Below, piece by piece: positions 35,801-47,656 of a DNA stretch of 64,000 nucleotides. The translations under genes and the position numbers were made by a program. The DNA is from Oscarella lobularis (lineage: Eukaryota > Porifera > Homoscleromorpha > Homosclerophorida > Oscarellidae): NCBI RefSeq assembly GCF_947507565.1, contig NC_089189.1:2354122-2418121 (forward strand), written 5' to 3'. The stretch's first letter is position 1, and every line of letters starts with the position of its first letter. The notes below the pieces were generated by a model that searched no databases, was not told the origin of the DNA, and saw only the letters and a program-made list of their open reading frames with translations.

Positions 35801-38800
35801 AACTCGGGGCTCATGCTAGCTGGGCTATCGAAGGTAAGGGGGAGAGAGAGACTGATAGAGTGGGGGGAAACGATGGGGGTTTCTAGGAAAAGGCTGCGCG
35901 GAATGAAATCGTTGGCTATTTGAGATCTGTCTCCATGTCGTCGAGTAAATTGCTACTTGGCGCCAAAGCGCTCTCAGCTGATCCCAACGCGCCGAACGTG
36001 AAAAACAATTTGGCTGCGGCGGCGAGGTAAAGGGGCCAAACGAAAGGGGCTGGGGTCTTCGTAAATTTGTTTTTGTTTTCTTTTGCAGAGGTGTTACAGA
36101 TGCTATCAATGCGCTCGTGACTGTGTGCACGGCCGCGGCGCCGGGACAACGCGAATGCGACAATGCGCTTAGGAAGATGCAGACAACGGGTGCAATGTTG
36201 CAGAATCCGGTCGAACCGGTCAACGATAGCACGTACTTTGCGTGCGTCGACTCGGTCATGGAAAATTCGAAGGTCAGTGCAGATTCTATCCCGATTCACA
36301 CTAGCAACTTCCTAATATGGTTCGGGGGTGACTGATGTCACAAAGGCAAAGCAACCAATCATAGGATACGTTGCATTGCTAGTGTGAATGAGCCCTTCTA
36401 AATGGAGCGAGGAGACGTGTTTTTTAGATCTTGGGCGAAGCGATGGGCGATATTACGAAACACGCGAAAGCGGAGCGCCACGAGGACTTCGGCACGGCCG
36501 TAGGCAAAGCGGCGACGGCGGTGTGCGCGCTGACTGAAAGCGCCGCCCAATCAGCGTATCTCGTCGCGATCTCGGATCCGTCGAGCACAGCTGCGGTTCC
36601 GGGTCTCGTCGATTCGTCGCAATTCGCGCGCGCTCAACAGGCGATTCGTCAAGCGTGCGAACAACTTCTCGATCCATCGAGCGTCCAATCGCAGGTTCTC
36701 AGTTCGGCGACGGTCATCGCGAAGCATACATCGGCTTTATGCAACGCTTGCAAAGTCGCTTCCAGTAAGACAAAGAATCCCGTGGCCAAACGAAAGTTTG
36801 TCCAATCGGCGAAAGACGTGGCCACGTGCACGGCGGGTCTCGTAAAGAATATCAAAGTATTAGGGGGAGAAGGGGTCTTCTACTTTATCTAGAGCCGGGG
36901 TTTTCTTTTTTCTAGGCGTTGGCTGGGAATTTGAATGATCAGAATCGTGCCGATTGCTCTCTTTCGACGAAGCCGCTTCTCGAAGCGATTGATGATTTAG
37001 TTGAGTTTGCTTCGGCGCCGGAATTCGCTTCCGTTCCAGCGCAAATAACTCCACAGGTAATATACTCTAAGCAGAGGAAACGGAGAAGTGGGGAAAGGAA
37101 ACGCCTAATAATAATTAATTAATTTATTAATCAATTAAAAATGTACTGTACAGTGGAACCTCTCTTAGCGGACACCTTCTTATAAGGGACGAAAGTCATG
37201 GTTATTGAGAGGTTTTGCTCTACTTTTTTTGAACAGAGACTAATCAGACTGTGATTGACCTTTGGAACGTCATCGTTCTTGGAACGCCCGTATTACTAGA
37301 CTGAAACCTCTCTTAGCGGACACCTCCTTATATAAGGAACAAAGCACTTGGTTATTGGATTCACTGTACTTTTTTGAACAGACTAATCAGACTGTGACGT
37401 CATTGTGTGAAACCCTCGTATTACTGCAATGGCTAAACTTGATTGAAAACAGTGTTGGATGCCTTCTTGGTTATCCATATGGACACGTTTGTGATAGTTA
37501 TTGGTGTCCGGATAAGCGAAAGAAACGTCAGATAACTGAAACACGTGAAATGCATGGAGATAAAATTATTGAACTAACGAAAAGTCACCTGACTTATCTA
37601 TTAGATATAAAACATTTGGGTTGTTTGTGTCTCTAAACATAAGCTGTGACTATGCGTGGGGGCGTTTCCTCTCCCTTTCTCCCCTCTCTATCTCTCTCCT
37701 AAGGGAGGAGAGAGGTATAGATTATTCCAGTGATTATGTCTTGTCATAAAAACTGCTGTACACATAATGACATATCACGTGATATATAAACCATGATGAG
37801 GAATAATATAGTCCAAACCCTAGGACCTCTTAAAATTCTATTGTCTAATTTTTTCCTCTATGTGAAGGCTCGTTCTGCGCAAGCGCCAATTGTGACGGCT
37901 GGCATGAACATGTTGACGGCCAGTTCAAGTCTAATCAGCTCAGCCAAAAGCTTGGCTGTGAATCCAAGAGACGCGGCCACGTGGCAACTTCTGGCCAGTC
38001 ACAGCAAAGCCGTTTCAGACGCAATAAGAAAACTCGTAGCAGCCGTAAAGTAAGAAAGGAAAAAAGACAATAATTAATTGATTAATTAATAACTCTCTCT
38101 CTAGGGATAAGTCTCCTGGTCAAGCGGAATGTGATGAGGCTATTGAAACATTGAATTTGGCTATCAATGAAGTAGATCAAGCGTCATTGGCTGCAATCAG
38201 TTCAAAATTGACGCCAAGCAGCGAATCAACTCTCCAAGGATTTCACACTCAAATGATGAGTCATATAAGCGAAGTCAGCGATCTCATCGAACCCGTTTCC
38301 GTGGCAGCGAAAGGGGACCCAGAAAAATTGGGTCACATGGTACCAGATTAAAAATCAATCATCATAATTATTATTAGTGTTATGTGATTTCTTCTAGGTT
38401 ACGAATTTTGTGAATTATTTTCTTCCGCTTTCTCGTTCTGCCGTCGGAGCGGCATCGAAAACGTCGAATGCGGATCGACAGATGTCGCTTCTTGAGCAGA
38501 CGAAGACGCTCGCCGAATCGGCGCTCCAATTGATGTACGCGTCGAAAGAATGCGGCGGGAATCCGGCGGCGACCGAAGCGTTTGCGGAAATCAATGACGC
38601 AGCCGGAAACATGACGGAAGCGGTGAAAGATTTGAAGAGTACGTTGGAAATGGCGGCAAGCGAAGCGGGACTCACGGCGGGAATGGTGAACACAATTGCA
38701 AAGGCAGCTGGAACCGTAAGAAAAAATATTTTCAATGATTATTTATTATTGATTATTTTTATGAAGCTTGATGACGTCATTGGTGGTGAAGTGAGCAAAT

Positions 38801-41800
38801 CGTTTGCCGAGTATCAGGAGAGTGTGAGCATTTCCGCAAAAGCGATTATGGTCAAAGCTCAAGACATGGTAACTCGAACAGATGTGACGTCATTGTGAGG
38901 ATGACATCATCATATCTTTAGGTTGGCAAAGCGGGAACGAATCCTTCGGAATTGGGCGTGGTCTCCAAAGATACTACGGCAATTTATTGCGCAATGGCGA
39001 GCGATTGTAGGGGAGCTCTTGCTACAGTCGAAAATGATGACGTAAGAATTAATTAATTAATTAATAGTATTGCTTTATTTTGCTTTTAGATTGCTGCTCG
39101 ATTGAAGCTGGCTTGTCAACGATTGGGCGGGGCACTGGGCGAATTGTTGCAATGTGCCGGAAGTGTCCAAAGCAATCCCACCGATTTTCAAGGAAAGAAA
39201 GAACTCTCGGACACCGCGAGACACGTCACGAATCACGTGAGTCCATCCCAATAAAATGAAGATTTAAAATTATAATTTTTGTCTCGTGTTCCCAGGTTGC
39301 GTCTTTGATGGCGGCGCTCCAGGCGGGTGCCAAGGGAACGCAGGCGTGCATCAACGCGGCGGATAGCGTCAAGGGAATCATCTCCGATTTGGATACCGTG
39401 ATCATGTTTGCGTCGACGGGATTATTGAATAAGGAAGAGGAGGGAGACACGTTTGGAGATCATCGCGAGAATATTCTTCGTACGGCCAAGTCTCTCGTTG
39501 AAGACACGAAGAAATTGGTGAGCGGTGCCGCGGCGTCGCAAGAGCAGCTTGCTTCTGCTGCCGAAGCGTCGGCTGGAACGATTAGAGTGTTGGCTGATCA
39601 CGTGAAACTCGGCGCCGCCGCGCTTACGTCAGATGATCAAGAAGCTCAGGTCAGATATATGTATACCCCACACTATTTCCATAGGGTTTCTCAAGTCAAG
39701 AATAAAGCCACTCCCCCTTGTTTAGTTCTCTGAGTTCTTAGTTCGATCCTTCTGCACACAGTTCTTATCCTCTATAGAGAGATTGAGACTTCATCGACTC
39801 TCTATATAAAGATCAAAGTCTTTCTATGTTATATAGAGAGTCGATGAAGGCCTCAATTAGGCGTTCGATCGTCCAACGGTTTAACGTCTCAGCGTTTTAA
39901 ACTTGGATTTTTAGCTAGGTCGTTCCATGCATGTATAGTCTCTGAGTTGAGGCTAGGTTAGTTTGAAGTCTCTGAGTTTCAGGTTCCCTGCTGGGTCTTT
40001 TTGTAGTCTCTTTTGTTTGAGCTAAGCCCTTCTTCAGCCTCTTGTCTAGTAATCTGTGAGCCGTTCTCGTCTGTAGTCTCTTAGTTTAGCCGCTGTTTAT
40101 AGGTTCTTTTGTTGAATGCTGTGCGTGATGTTGCGTCATCACTTGGGTTTCTGATCACGGCGACGAAAAACGCTTTTGGAAAAAGCGTTCAAGATCCGGC
40201 TATGGAACATCTTAGATCATGCGCCAAGGTACATTTTTAAAAGTTAGTTTTAATTTCATTTTATTATCTGACAATTAGACGATGGTTGCGAATGTTTCGT
40301 CGCTTCTCAAAACCGTCAAGACGGCCGAAGACGAAGCGGCTCGCGGCGTTCGCGCTCTCGAGTCGGCGATCGACGCAATTTCCGCTCAACTTGAAGAGCT
40401 TACATCGGATAATGAACCGACTCGCGACGCTGCACCAGAAGACGTCATACGTGTCAGTAAGGGTGTCACTATAGCGACGGCGAAAGCGGTCGCTGCGGGA
40501 AATTCTGGTCGTCAAGACGACGTCACTGCGGCGGCAAATCTGGGTCGAAAGGCAATTATTGATATGCTACTGACAACAAAGGTGAGAAAGCGAGAGATAG
40601 ACAGACAGTTCAGGGGGTTCTGTCCGTGGGTCAGTGAGCCTCTTGACGCATACTCGTCTGTCGCCGACTCATGCGCACTATTTTTCCACCCATACACTAA
40701 AAATTGCAAAACGTTTGAGGCTAAAGAAAACAAGCCAATAAAGTTTTGAGGCCAGAGAACAAGTCGATAAAGTTTTGATGCGCAAGAACAAGCGAAAATG
40801 ATTTGAGGCCAGAGAACAAGCCAATTTAGTTTTAAGGCAAATGATTTGATGCGCAAGAACGGTCGCAATATTTTTGATGCGCAAAAACGATCGCAATAGT
40901 TTTGATGTGCGAGAGAACCAGCGAAACACTGTTACGTGCGAGAACAGAAGCCTTTTTAGATATGGGATAGAATTTCATAAGTGTTATATCGTGTCTTTTA
41001 GGCGGCTGCAGCCAAAGCTGAAGCAGTTGAAAGTGGACATCGATCGATTACAGCCGCAAAAGAATGCACAACTGCATTCCGTTCTCTTCTCGAACTCGTC
41101 CACTCGGTAATAAAAATATTTAAAATTAAATTTGGATGAGTTATCTTTCGTTCAGATTCTCCTAAAGCCTTCTCACGATAAGAAACAGAAGCTGACAGTC
41201 TATTCAAAAGAAGTAGCATCGTGCGTGAGCGAAGTCGTCCAATCAGCGGAAGTTCTCAAAGGAAACGATTGGGTCGATCCGACCGATCCCAACATCATCG
41301 CCGAGAATGAATTGCTCAACGCTGCGGCGTCGATCGAAGCGGCGGCGAAGAAACTAGCGCTCCTAAAACCGCGCGAGAAGAAACACGAAGCCGATGAGAC
41401 GTTGAGTTTCGATGAGCAGATCCTGGAAGCGGCGCGCGCCATCGCATCAGCGACAGGCGCGCTCATCAAATCGGCGACGGCGGCACAACGAGAATTAGTC
41501 GCTCAAGGAAGAGTAAGAAGAGAAACTAGCACTTTTATATTTAATTGAATTGATTGATTTTTAGCTTCGTCCTGGCGTTCCTGGTTCCGATGATAGCCAA
41601 TGGGCCGAAGGTCTTGTCTCAGCGGTACGCACACTTTTACTCCACCCTCCTTAAAATTTCGAGGGCTATTTTTTCTTTAGGCTCGTCTTGTTGCATCTGC
41701 TACGCAGTCTCTATGCGAAGCGGCCAATTCCGCTGTGCAAGGAGTGAGCAATACGGAGAAGCTGATTGCTTCGGCGAAGGCTGTTGCCTCGTCGACGGCT

Positions 41801-42157
41801 CAGCTTCTCGTCGCATGCAGAGTCAAAGCTGATGCCGACAGCGAAAATTCAAGACGCTTACACGTGAGGGAAAATCCCCCTAAGGGGGGCTGGGTTTATT
41901 ATTATTTGGGGTGTGTATAGGCGGCCGGTTATGCGGTTAAAAAAGCGTCGGAGAACTTTGTGAAAGCGGCGGCGCGATCGGACGAACAAGAGGAGGATGA
42001 GGAAGGATTTGCTATTAGTAAGGGAAAGATTGGCGGTATGCGGCAAGAAATCGAGGCTCAGGAGCAAATCTTGCGCAAGCGGCGTGAATTGGAAGAGGCG
42101 ATGAAGCAATTGAAGAGAATCCGTCGCAATAAATACCAACAGGAAGAAGGGGACTAA
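26826..42157 (+). CDS. TLN: Talin, complete multi-exon gene
   Basis: Talin links integrin tails to actin at cell-matrix adhesions. Exon 1 (26826-26885) splices at GTAAGC to FEPSMIVYDACKMIRERI, giving the F0 domain. F1 and F2 follow (27.25-28.45 kb; FFFSDQNVDRNDPVQLNQLY). F3 follows at 28498-28755 (MKGKNKLVPRLLGIT, RRWAASPNSFTLDFGDY, YSVQTTEGEQ), the PTB-like integrin-binding domain. A linker (DRRVPEVEDETTLTEDM) precedes a 3.9-kb intron (about 28881-32773). Then come the rod exons, all in the order of animal talins. The I/LWEQ actin-binding module has WVDPTDPNIIAENELL and SATAAQRELVAQG. The last exon gives the dimerisation helix ending RRNKYQQEEGD, with the stop at 42155-42157. More than 25 exons were traced without a frameshift. 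The 3' half also exists as a second copy at 47657-54003. Confidence 0.96.
28918..29025. repeat. Left flank unit of the talin-intron arrays
   Basis: An ACAAGGGAGAAGAG...CCCTTGTAATTTTACTGT block is followed by AGCTACCACTTCGTTCTCTC and a short run to the array. The same two blocks, in the opposite order but the same orientation, follow the arrays at 32680-32760. The first block is also related to the terminal 55-bp repeat at 62984-64000. Confidence 0.6.
29026..31826. repeat. TTGTAGNNN 9-bp tandem array in a talin intron
   Basis: About 2.8 kb consists of TTGTAG followed by a variable triplet (CCG, TCG, CCA, CCT, TCC, TAG). The 9-bp period leaves several frames open on both strands, producing apparent Val/Ala-rich and Thr/Met-rich frames of more than 900 residues. 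These have no start context, splice link or domain and are not genes. Larger blocks recur in the same variant order (for example around 29980-30190, 30350-30570 and 30770-30990), so amplification also happened at a scale of a few hundred bases. Confidence 0.95.
31840..32640. repeat. TTTAGGCCCTCAATTTAATA minisatellite in the same talin intron
   Basis: Units of about 40 bp alternate TTTAGGCCCTCAATTTAATA with TTTAGGCCCTTAGAATCAAA and close variants. The same family forms a second array at 61712-62890, about 29 kb away. It ends with a few stray TTGTAG units (32640-32680), so the two intron arrays are intermixed at their edge. Confidence 0.92.
32680..32760. repeat. Right flank unit of the talin-intron arrays
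   Basis: An AGCTACCTCTTCGTACTCTC block is followed by GAGGGAGAAGAG and CTTGTAATTTTACTGTAATT. Both blocks match the left flank at 28918-29025 in direct orientation. The next talin exon starts at 32774, so the flank ends just before the splice acceptor. Confidence 0.6.
37151..37376. mobile_element. Tigger/mariner-like MITE in a talin intron
   Basis: The left end CAGTGGAACCTCTCTTAGCG and the right end GGATTCACTG are partly inverted copies, with TA on both sides (37149-37150 and 37377-37378). An internal copy of the CCTCTCTTAGCGGACACC motif suggests an internal duplication or a nested insertion. No coding capacity is seen. The CAGTGGAACCTC-type end is characteristic of Tigger-like elements. Confidence 0.5.
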
Positions 42158-42434
42158 GCTATTAAGTGATCAGTACTCAGGGGTTTTTTTTGTTGTTTTC
42201 TTTGTTTACGCTCTGTTGGCTGTTGCTGCTGAATGGGATTTTGCTTAGGTTAGGACGGGGGGAGGGGGTGATGACACTCAGTTTTTTTCTTATTCTTCTT
42301 GTGTTTTTGTCTGTTGTTCGAAACTAGATGGAATGAACGCAATTGTGCTTTCATTTTTGTAAGCTAACCAGCTTTCAAATTTTTCTAATAATCCCAGTAG
42401 AAGGAGTAGAAGGTAAGATAATGTGCCATAAATG

Positions 42435-42505
42435 CCCGGATAAGACGACCACCGCCCCCATTTTGCAAGATTTGGAAAATGGGGGCGGTGGTCGTCTAAT
42501 CCGGG
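42435..42505 (+). other. Long near-perfect hairpin downstream of talin
   Basis: Two 30-base arms (42435-42464 and 42476-42505) pair at 29 of 30 positions around an 11-base loop. The arms contain GACGACCACCGCCCCCATTT and its complement. The hairpin lies 278 bp after the talin stop, within the likely 3' UTR or just beyond it. The size resembles a microRNA precursor; a tiny foldback element is the main alternative. A decayed copy is at 54272-54342. Confidence 0.6.
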
Positions 42506-42719
42506 AACTTGGAAGAGTCATATATACGCGAAGAGTATACTTCAAATATGAAACACGTGAAAGAAGGGCAATTTATTCGTCTTTTTTATTGCTCGACAGT
42601 TTGTGCACGTACACTTTTAATTAATAAACACATGACATCTCTATAATAGAGAGAATGAGATGATGTCATCGTGTCTTTCTCTACTTTACATAAATGTTAC
42701 CAATCTAAAATTGAAGGAT

Positions 42720-43470
42720 TACATCGCTTCGAAGCGGAGCCAAGTGACGCTATCGGAGTCTTTTCATTACGTTGCTTGAACTAAGTTTGTAGAACTTCCA
42801 AACGTTCACTCGAATGTGGTACCATATGCTATCCGGAGCTTTTTTATTGCAGGGAAGTGCCCTATCGCGACACTCTCATATCATCTTATATGTCCCCATA
42901 GTCTAAAATATAAGACTGAAACTCTGTAAATATAAACCCACCCCTCATACACATACCTTCCCATTCTTACAGGTTCATCCCCCCCTACCACAGACAAAAT
43001 GACCAAAGCCACAAAACGCGTACGTTATATATTAAACACTTATCTGATCCCTTGAAGCACACAGTCCCCATTGCACCTTTCTATAAAACAACAAACAAAC
43101 TAAGCAGAAAAACACATATTCTTTATGCAGTCAATAACTGTGCCCTTCATCGTAGTTCCTCAGATACACGCTCCTTTCCCATCCCTTGCTCATAGTTAGT
43201 TGTATATCCCTCTAGGAAACAGCAAATAAAATAGAGAAATACAGTTATATACTATGCGCCCAAGTACCTGTACAGTCCTCATTTCAGTCCATGTCCCTTC
43301 TCCCTTGTTAGGCCTCCAATTGTATCCTGCTTACAGTTCCTCCTCCTATGGATATAGAAGAGATTACCCCCTAAAAAATAAAAAAATTGATTAGCTCAGT
43401 TGATCCCACCCACAGTAATATTCCCCTTACCTGAACGAATAGTGGTACAGCTCTTCTAGCTTACCCTTTC
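42720..43470. repeat. Duplicated non-coding segment, copy 1
   Basis: About 750 bp closely match 57070-57850, starting at TCGCTTCGAAGC and continuing through CCAAGTGACGCTATCGGA and CTTCCAAACGTTCACTCGAA. No coding sequence is seen. In this copy it follows the talin 3' flank after only about 190 bp; in the other copy a whole gene intervenes. Confidence 0.75.
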
Positions 43471-44534
43471 TCTCCCATCAACCCTCTGCTTCGCCTCGAA
43501 ACTCTTTTTTCCCAACATACAAGTCTAAATAGGAACAAGAACCCACCTAAACTACGCCTAGAGACACATGGGACCCGAAATAGGACGGGAAGGCCTCGAA
43601 AAAACATAGATACTAGAAGAGAAGGGTTAGGGTTATGGAAAAATATAACGATCGCCGGAACGAAAAATTCCCATGCGCAACGGAGCCTCAGACCTCAATC
43701 GCGCAACGATAAAACGCACAACAGGACCCATTCGAACGACAGCGAACGCTCGCCAAGGGCGCGCATCGACTAAGAAATTCCTCGAACGCGTACAGGGGCC
43801 CCAGAACCGCTTGCGCAACAATCGCCATCCCCTAAACGCGTCTCTTACCCGTGTATAAAGGTCATTCGACCTTCGATGTCGCGGCGTTCCTAACGATTTC
43901 AGTCAAACGGCGAACGAAAAAATACCTGCGTAACCCGGATGCGCAAACACAGTTTATTGCCCTACAATACATCTATGGTGAAAGAGAGAAAACTGCGCAT
44001 GCGGAGCTGTCGTAACAGCACTTTGTTGTTTCCCGGATACTCCGCAGTGCGTCGATCGTCCGTTAACGTTCGTCGCTTCGTCGTGCAGCATCCTTTGTCG
44101 CTTTGTCCCAACCGAGTTTGTCAAGTAAGGAGTGTAATTGCTTTTCGGGGGGCGTGTGTTCGGCCTTGACAACGATGAAACGTGGATCACGACTTTTCGC
44201 TCTTTCGCCGCTCTTTTGGTCCATTTGACGCGTCGTGATTGCCGCCCCACAATCATTGTACTATACTAAAGGCCGCCATGACCTATAGGTGTACTGTAAA
44301 CGCGCAACGAACGTCGCTTGCAGCGCTTTCGATCGCGTCGCCGCGATGAGTGTGAATAAGGGGGCCCCCCTCTTAACTAAATCACGTGACTCGATAAACC
44401 ACGTCGGAGTACTTGCGGCGGCGGCGGCGGCGGGCGTGTCACTTTCCTACTTTTATATTAATTAATTGATTAATTAATTAATTAATTAATTAAATAATGC
44501 CGAAAATGTTAATTTCTTTTAGCCGTATTTCTGA
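43471..44534. other. Upstream region of the kinase-like gene, no gene seen
   Basis: The open frames here have no recognisable protein features. The stretch from 43600 to 44450 is richer in CpG and GC than its surroundings, which fits a promoter region. A GGCGGCGGCGGCGGCGGGCG run lies at about 44415-44434. An (AATT)n stretch lies at about 44457-44495, just before the first coding exon of the kinase-like gene. Confidence 0.4.
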
Positions 44535-46548
44535 ATGGCTTCAATTGATGATGATGCCGTTTCTGCAGCAGCTAACACATTTCCTAACCCTAAAAAAGTT
44601 TCAAGTCAGTTAACTTTACCTTACCTATTTTCTTGCTAATCCGATTGATTTTTTTTGCGCAGAAGCAAAAAAGAAGAAAACGGAAACTGATGTCGCCGCC
44701 GCCGGCTCTTCTATGGCGGCGCCTGCTAAAAGTCGGAGTAAGTAATTTATCTGTAAAGGAAGAAGGCCGGCCGGCGTTGTTGAATAATTAATGAATTAAC
44801 TAAAATGTTTTGTGTATGCAGAAGAGAGACTACAAACGCCGCGCAAGACGCACTGTGCAAATCGCTTTAAGAAACAGCCAACATCAGTGGCAGCACAGAG
44901 GTCAAAAAAAGGCTCAGAGACTCCTTTTCCAATTGAACTTTTCGATGCGAGTGAAGTCGATGACTTGACCGATAAAGAGTTCCTCAAACAATTGAAGGAA
45001 GAAGCGTACAAATTGAGTGAAGTTCCAGGAATGACTTCTTTTGAATTTAAAGGCAATGACCAAGACGATTACGACAAGGTGAAGCTGTGGATTGAGAAAT
45101 TGGTGCGTGAAGATGCTGATGGGGAAAGGGTGGATGATGAAGCCTTGAAAATAGAGAAAAATTCTATAGTCAAGTGTTACGAACTTCCCATCGACATCTT
45201 CACCGGTTCAATAATAAAACCTGATGTTATTGTCTACTGTGATAATGACAAGCCTATCGTTCTCATTGAAAATGTATCAAGTCCTCACACTGACACAGTG
45301 ATAAAGATGTGCTGGAATCTGGTACGTCACTTAATTTGGATACGGAATAGCGACACGGAGATTACGGAATGGAGCGGTTTCGTCTTTCCATTCAGCTACA
45401 CCGCAACAAAAAAAGGAAAATCATGCGTTTCTCAAGTCTTTTGTACGTGGAACGAAAAGAAAGCGAAATTTTCATTTGACGTCACGCCACTTGTAAAGAG
45501 CGACGTCAAGGCTCGGTTTCTGCGTACGCTTAAGGTTCAGTGCACTTTGATGAAACGGATCACCTCGTTTAAAAGCAGCATTACGACGTCTATTCCCCTT
45601 CCATCCAATTGTGATTGCTTGAAACAGCTCGGGGAAGGATATTACCAGTTGCCTTCAATTCAATCCATTCTTTTAGCCAATGACGCTAAAAGGATGGTAT
45701 TGAAATTTCCTTTGGACAAAGCTGAAAGAAAAAATTTGAGTGCTCTTTCAAGAGAATTCGCGCTACTTTCAAAGGATCCCGAGCGACTAGGACGACGTGC
45801 CAATGTTCTCCGTATTGATAAGTTGCAATTTTTGCTTCCTCTTCTCAGTGACAGCAATGCTGAATACGAAGTTATTGGCGGCAAGAAGTTCTTCCAATTT
45901 CCAATGCTGATCCCTCCAATGTCTCGCGATGAGGCACGCAGCTGCCTTGGAGATTTCTACAGAAGCGTCTGCGAGGCCATCAGTCAACTTCATGCAGCAG
46001 CTTTCCGCGCTCACTCAGACATACGACTCGAAAACATCTGTTTTCGTCAATTTCAAGAAAGAGAATACAAAGGCAAGAATTTTTCTTTTATTGGCGGAAT
46101 TTAGTTAGCAGTTTTTTTACAGCTGTCCTCATTGACTTGGATAGGGCGGAAGATTACGATGACGAGTTCCTGTTTATTAGAGACGTAGTCAGCGTCATGT
46201 ATCCCAAGAGAAAGACCGTGACAGATCCCTTTACTTATGAAAATCTCGATTGGAATCAACTCGGTGTCATGCTGTATTTCTGCCTGTACGGCGATGACAA
46301 GACGACTTACCATGAAATGAAATTGAAATCTCCTACTACAGAACCGATTTCTACACTGCTCAATGGTATTCTAAACAATCTTATACTTTTTCTCATACAT
46401 TTTTCATAGGACAAAAAGGTCCTCAAAGTCACGACTTCGGCTCGGACACAGCGTTGTCACTTGAACGGGTCATTAAGGTATATTATGCAAGGGCTGTACA
46501 GTGACGATTCCTTATCAGCGTTTCCTTCTTTAGAAACGGGACGATTAA
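44535..46548 (+). CDS. Fusion of a PD-(D/E)XK-like region and a kinase-like domain
   Basis: Six exons (44535-44604, 44663-44737, 44822-46072, 46123-46365, 46410-46477, 46534-46548) join in phase to 573 residues. The N-terminus is basic (KAKKKK), possibly a nuclear signal. Residues about 130-230 read like a restriction-endonuclease fold: IIKPDVIVYC, then PIVLIENVSS, where the usual E-x-K ends in Val, so nuclease activity may be lost. A kinase-like domain follows. MVLKF holds the ATP-site Lys, LHAAAFRAHSDIRLENI replaces the HRD catalytic loop, and AVLIDLDRAED replaces DFG. The fourth exon carries the C-lobe. A similar REase-plus-kinase design is known in Crinkler-type and related mobile or effector proteins. 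The intron at 46073-46122 uses a GC donor (AAG/GCAAGA). Function and activity are unknown. Confidence 0.72.
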
Positions 46549-46699
46549 GTTATTTAGGCTTATTTTGGGTTCTTTGTGTTTTTTCCTTAATTATTTAATT
46601 TGATGTTAGCCTGCGCCTTAGCTCTTTGTCTCGCTTGGGTGCACCACAAATCGTTCGAGAGATTACTTTGCTCTTCTTACACAGTAAGCAGGGTACAGT

Positions 46700-47185
46700 A
46701 GGAGGCTGATTATTGCTACGGTATCGCCTGCATCATGCAACTTTGAGGTGAAGTACAATGACAACGCGGGGAAGGAGCAGAGGACCAATATTTTATATAG
46801 GAAACTCTCAGTACTTTTGGGACTACTAGTACGCTCACAGAGCTGCATAGAACACATGAAGAACAGGCCGGAAATCAATCAGAAATTGACAAAGAAGGCT
46901 CTGATAAAGGTAGTAGGAGCACACAAGAGATGAGAATATAGTTTCAATTTGATTTGTTAGGAGTACACTGAAGAGATCGAACGTCTGGAGAGAGACTTGG
47001 TCGCTGCGAGAGACAAGACTGGAATATACTTGGACGTTGAAAATTACAAGTGAGCAAGATGGATGCCAGAGTGTTGCTCTGTGTCACTAGGTCTTATTTT
47101 TAACAGGGCAATGCAAGGTAGTCAGAAAAGCAGAGAGGAGACTGTTAGGGATCAGGAAGCGAAGATTAAAGCCCTCACAGAATGA
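46700..47185 (+). pseudogene. Kinesin-5 (Eg5/KIF11-type) gene fragment
   Basis: The first piece (46705-46747) reads LIIATVSPASCNFE, the end of the kinesin motor core. A later piece holds NRPEINQKLTKKALIK, then [21 protein letters not shown], which is the neck-linker and first coiled coil typical of kinesin-5. The motor start is absent, the segment between the pieces (normally a helix with an AHRAKNI-like motif) is degraded, and the last exon ends in TGA at 47183-47185. It is an orphan fragment with intact splice signals between its last exons, so it was copied as genomic DNA, not from mRNA. Confidence 0.7.
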
Positions 47186-47319
47186 CCAAGGTACTTCAAT
47201 CAAATGAACGTGTCTTTGAATTGATTTCTTATTGTTTTTAGCTTTCTTACCTTTTTTCTAATGTCAACAGGAAACTCCGCGTGAAAACATTGTACTCTTA
47301 CAGCAGCTAGGTCTCTCTC

Positions 47320-47656
47320 CTCGTCAGAGATCGTCCCGAATGCCGACTACGCCAGCTCATATCGGTATAGTCGTATGTAGCCAGCTAACGAAATGTTACG
47401 TTTAATTTATGTTTCTAGGCGACTACACGGACTTGTACTCGTCTCGCGAGCACGCCACCAACGTGGGAACGATGTTTCGAGGCCCAGAAAACGCTCTGAT
47501 TCCCAACTGGCACGAAAGCGAACGTTCTCTCGCCTTTCGATAATAAAACCTATGCTTCTCCTTCTTTAGGCGTCACTTGCCCGTTGGCTATCACGGTCGT
47601 GCCTCGTCGGTCGTCGTTTCTAGAATTCCCATTCATCGTCGTGCGGGCAGACTCGA
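47320..47656 (+). pseudogene. Fumarylacetoacetase (FAH) gene fragment
   Basis: Exons read MPTTPAHIG, then [20 protein letters not shown] and [10 protein letters not shown], then [20 protein letters not shown]. These are the conserved N-terminal active-site region of fumarylacetoacetase, the last enzyme of tyrosine catabolism. The first join is a regular GT-AG intron in phase. The second join would need a GC donor. The fragment stops at about 47656, where it abuts talin-derived intron sequence. Neither the start nor the catalytic C-terminal exons are present. Confidence 0.75.

Noticed and set aside
43600-44300. Possible gene on either strand in the CpG-rich flank
   Set aside because: The frames are Arg-rich without domain features or splice partners. 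A promoter region fits better.
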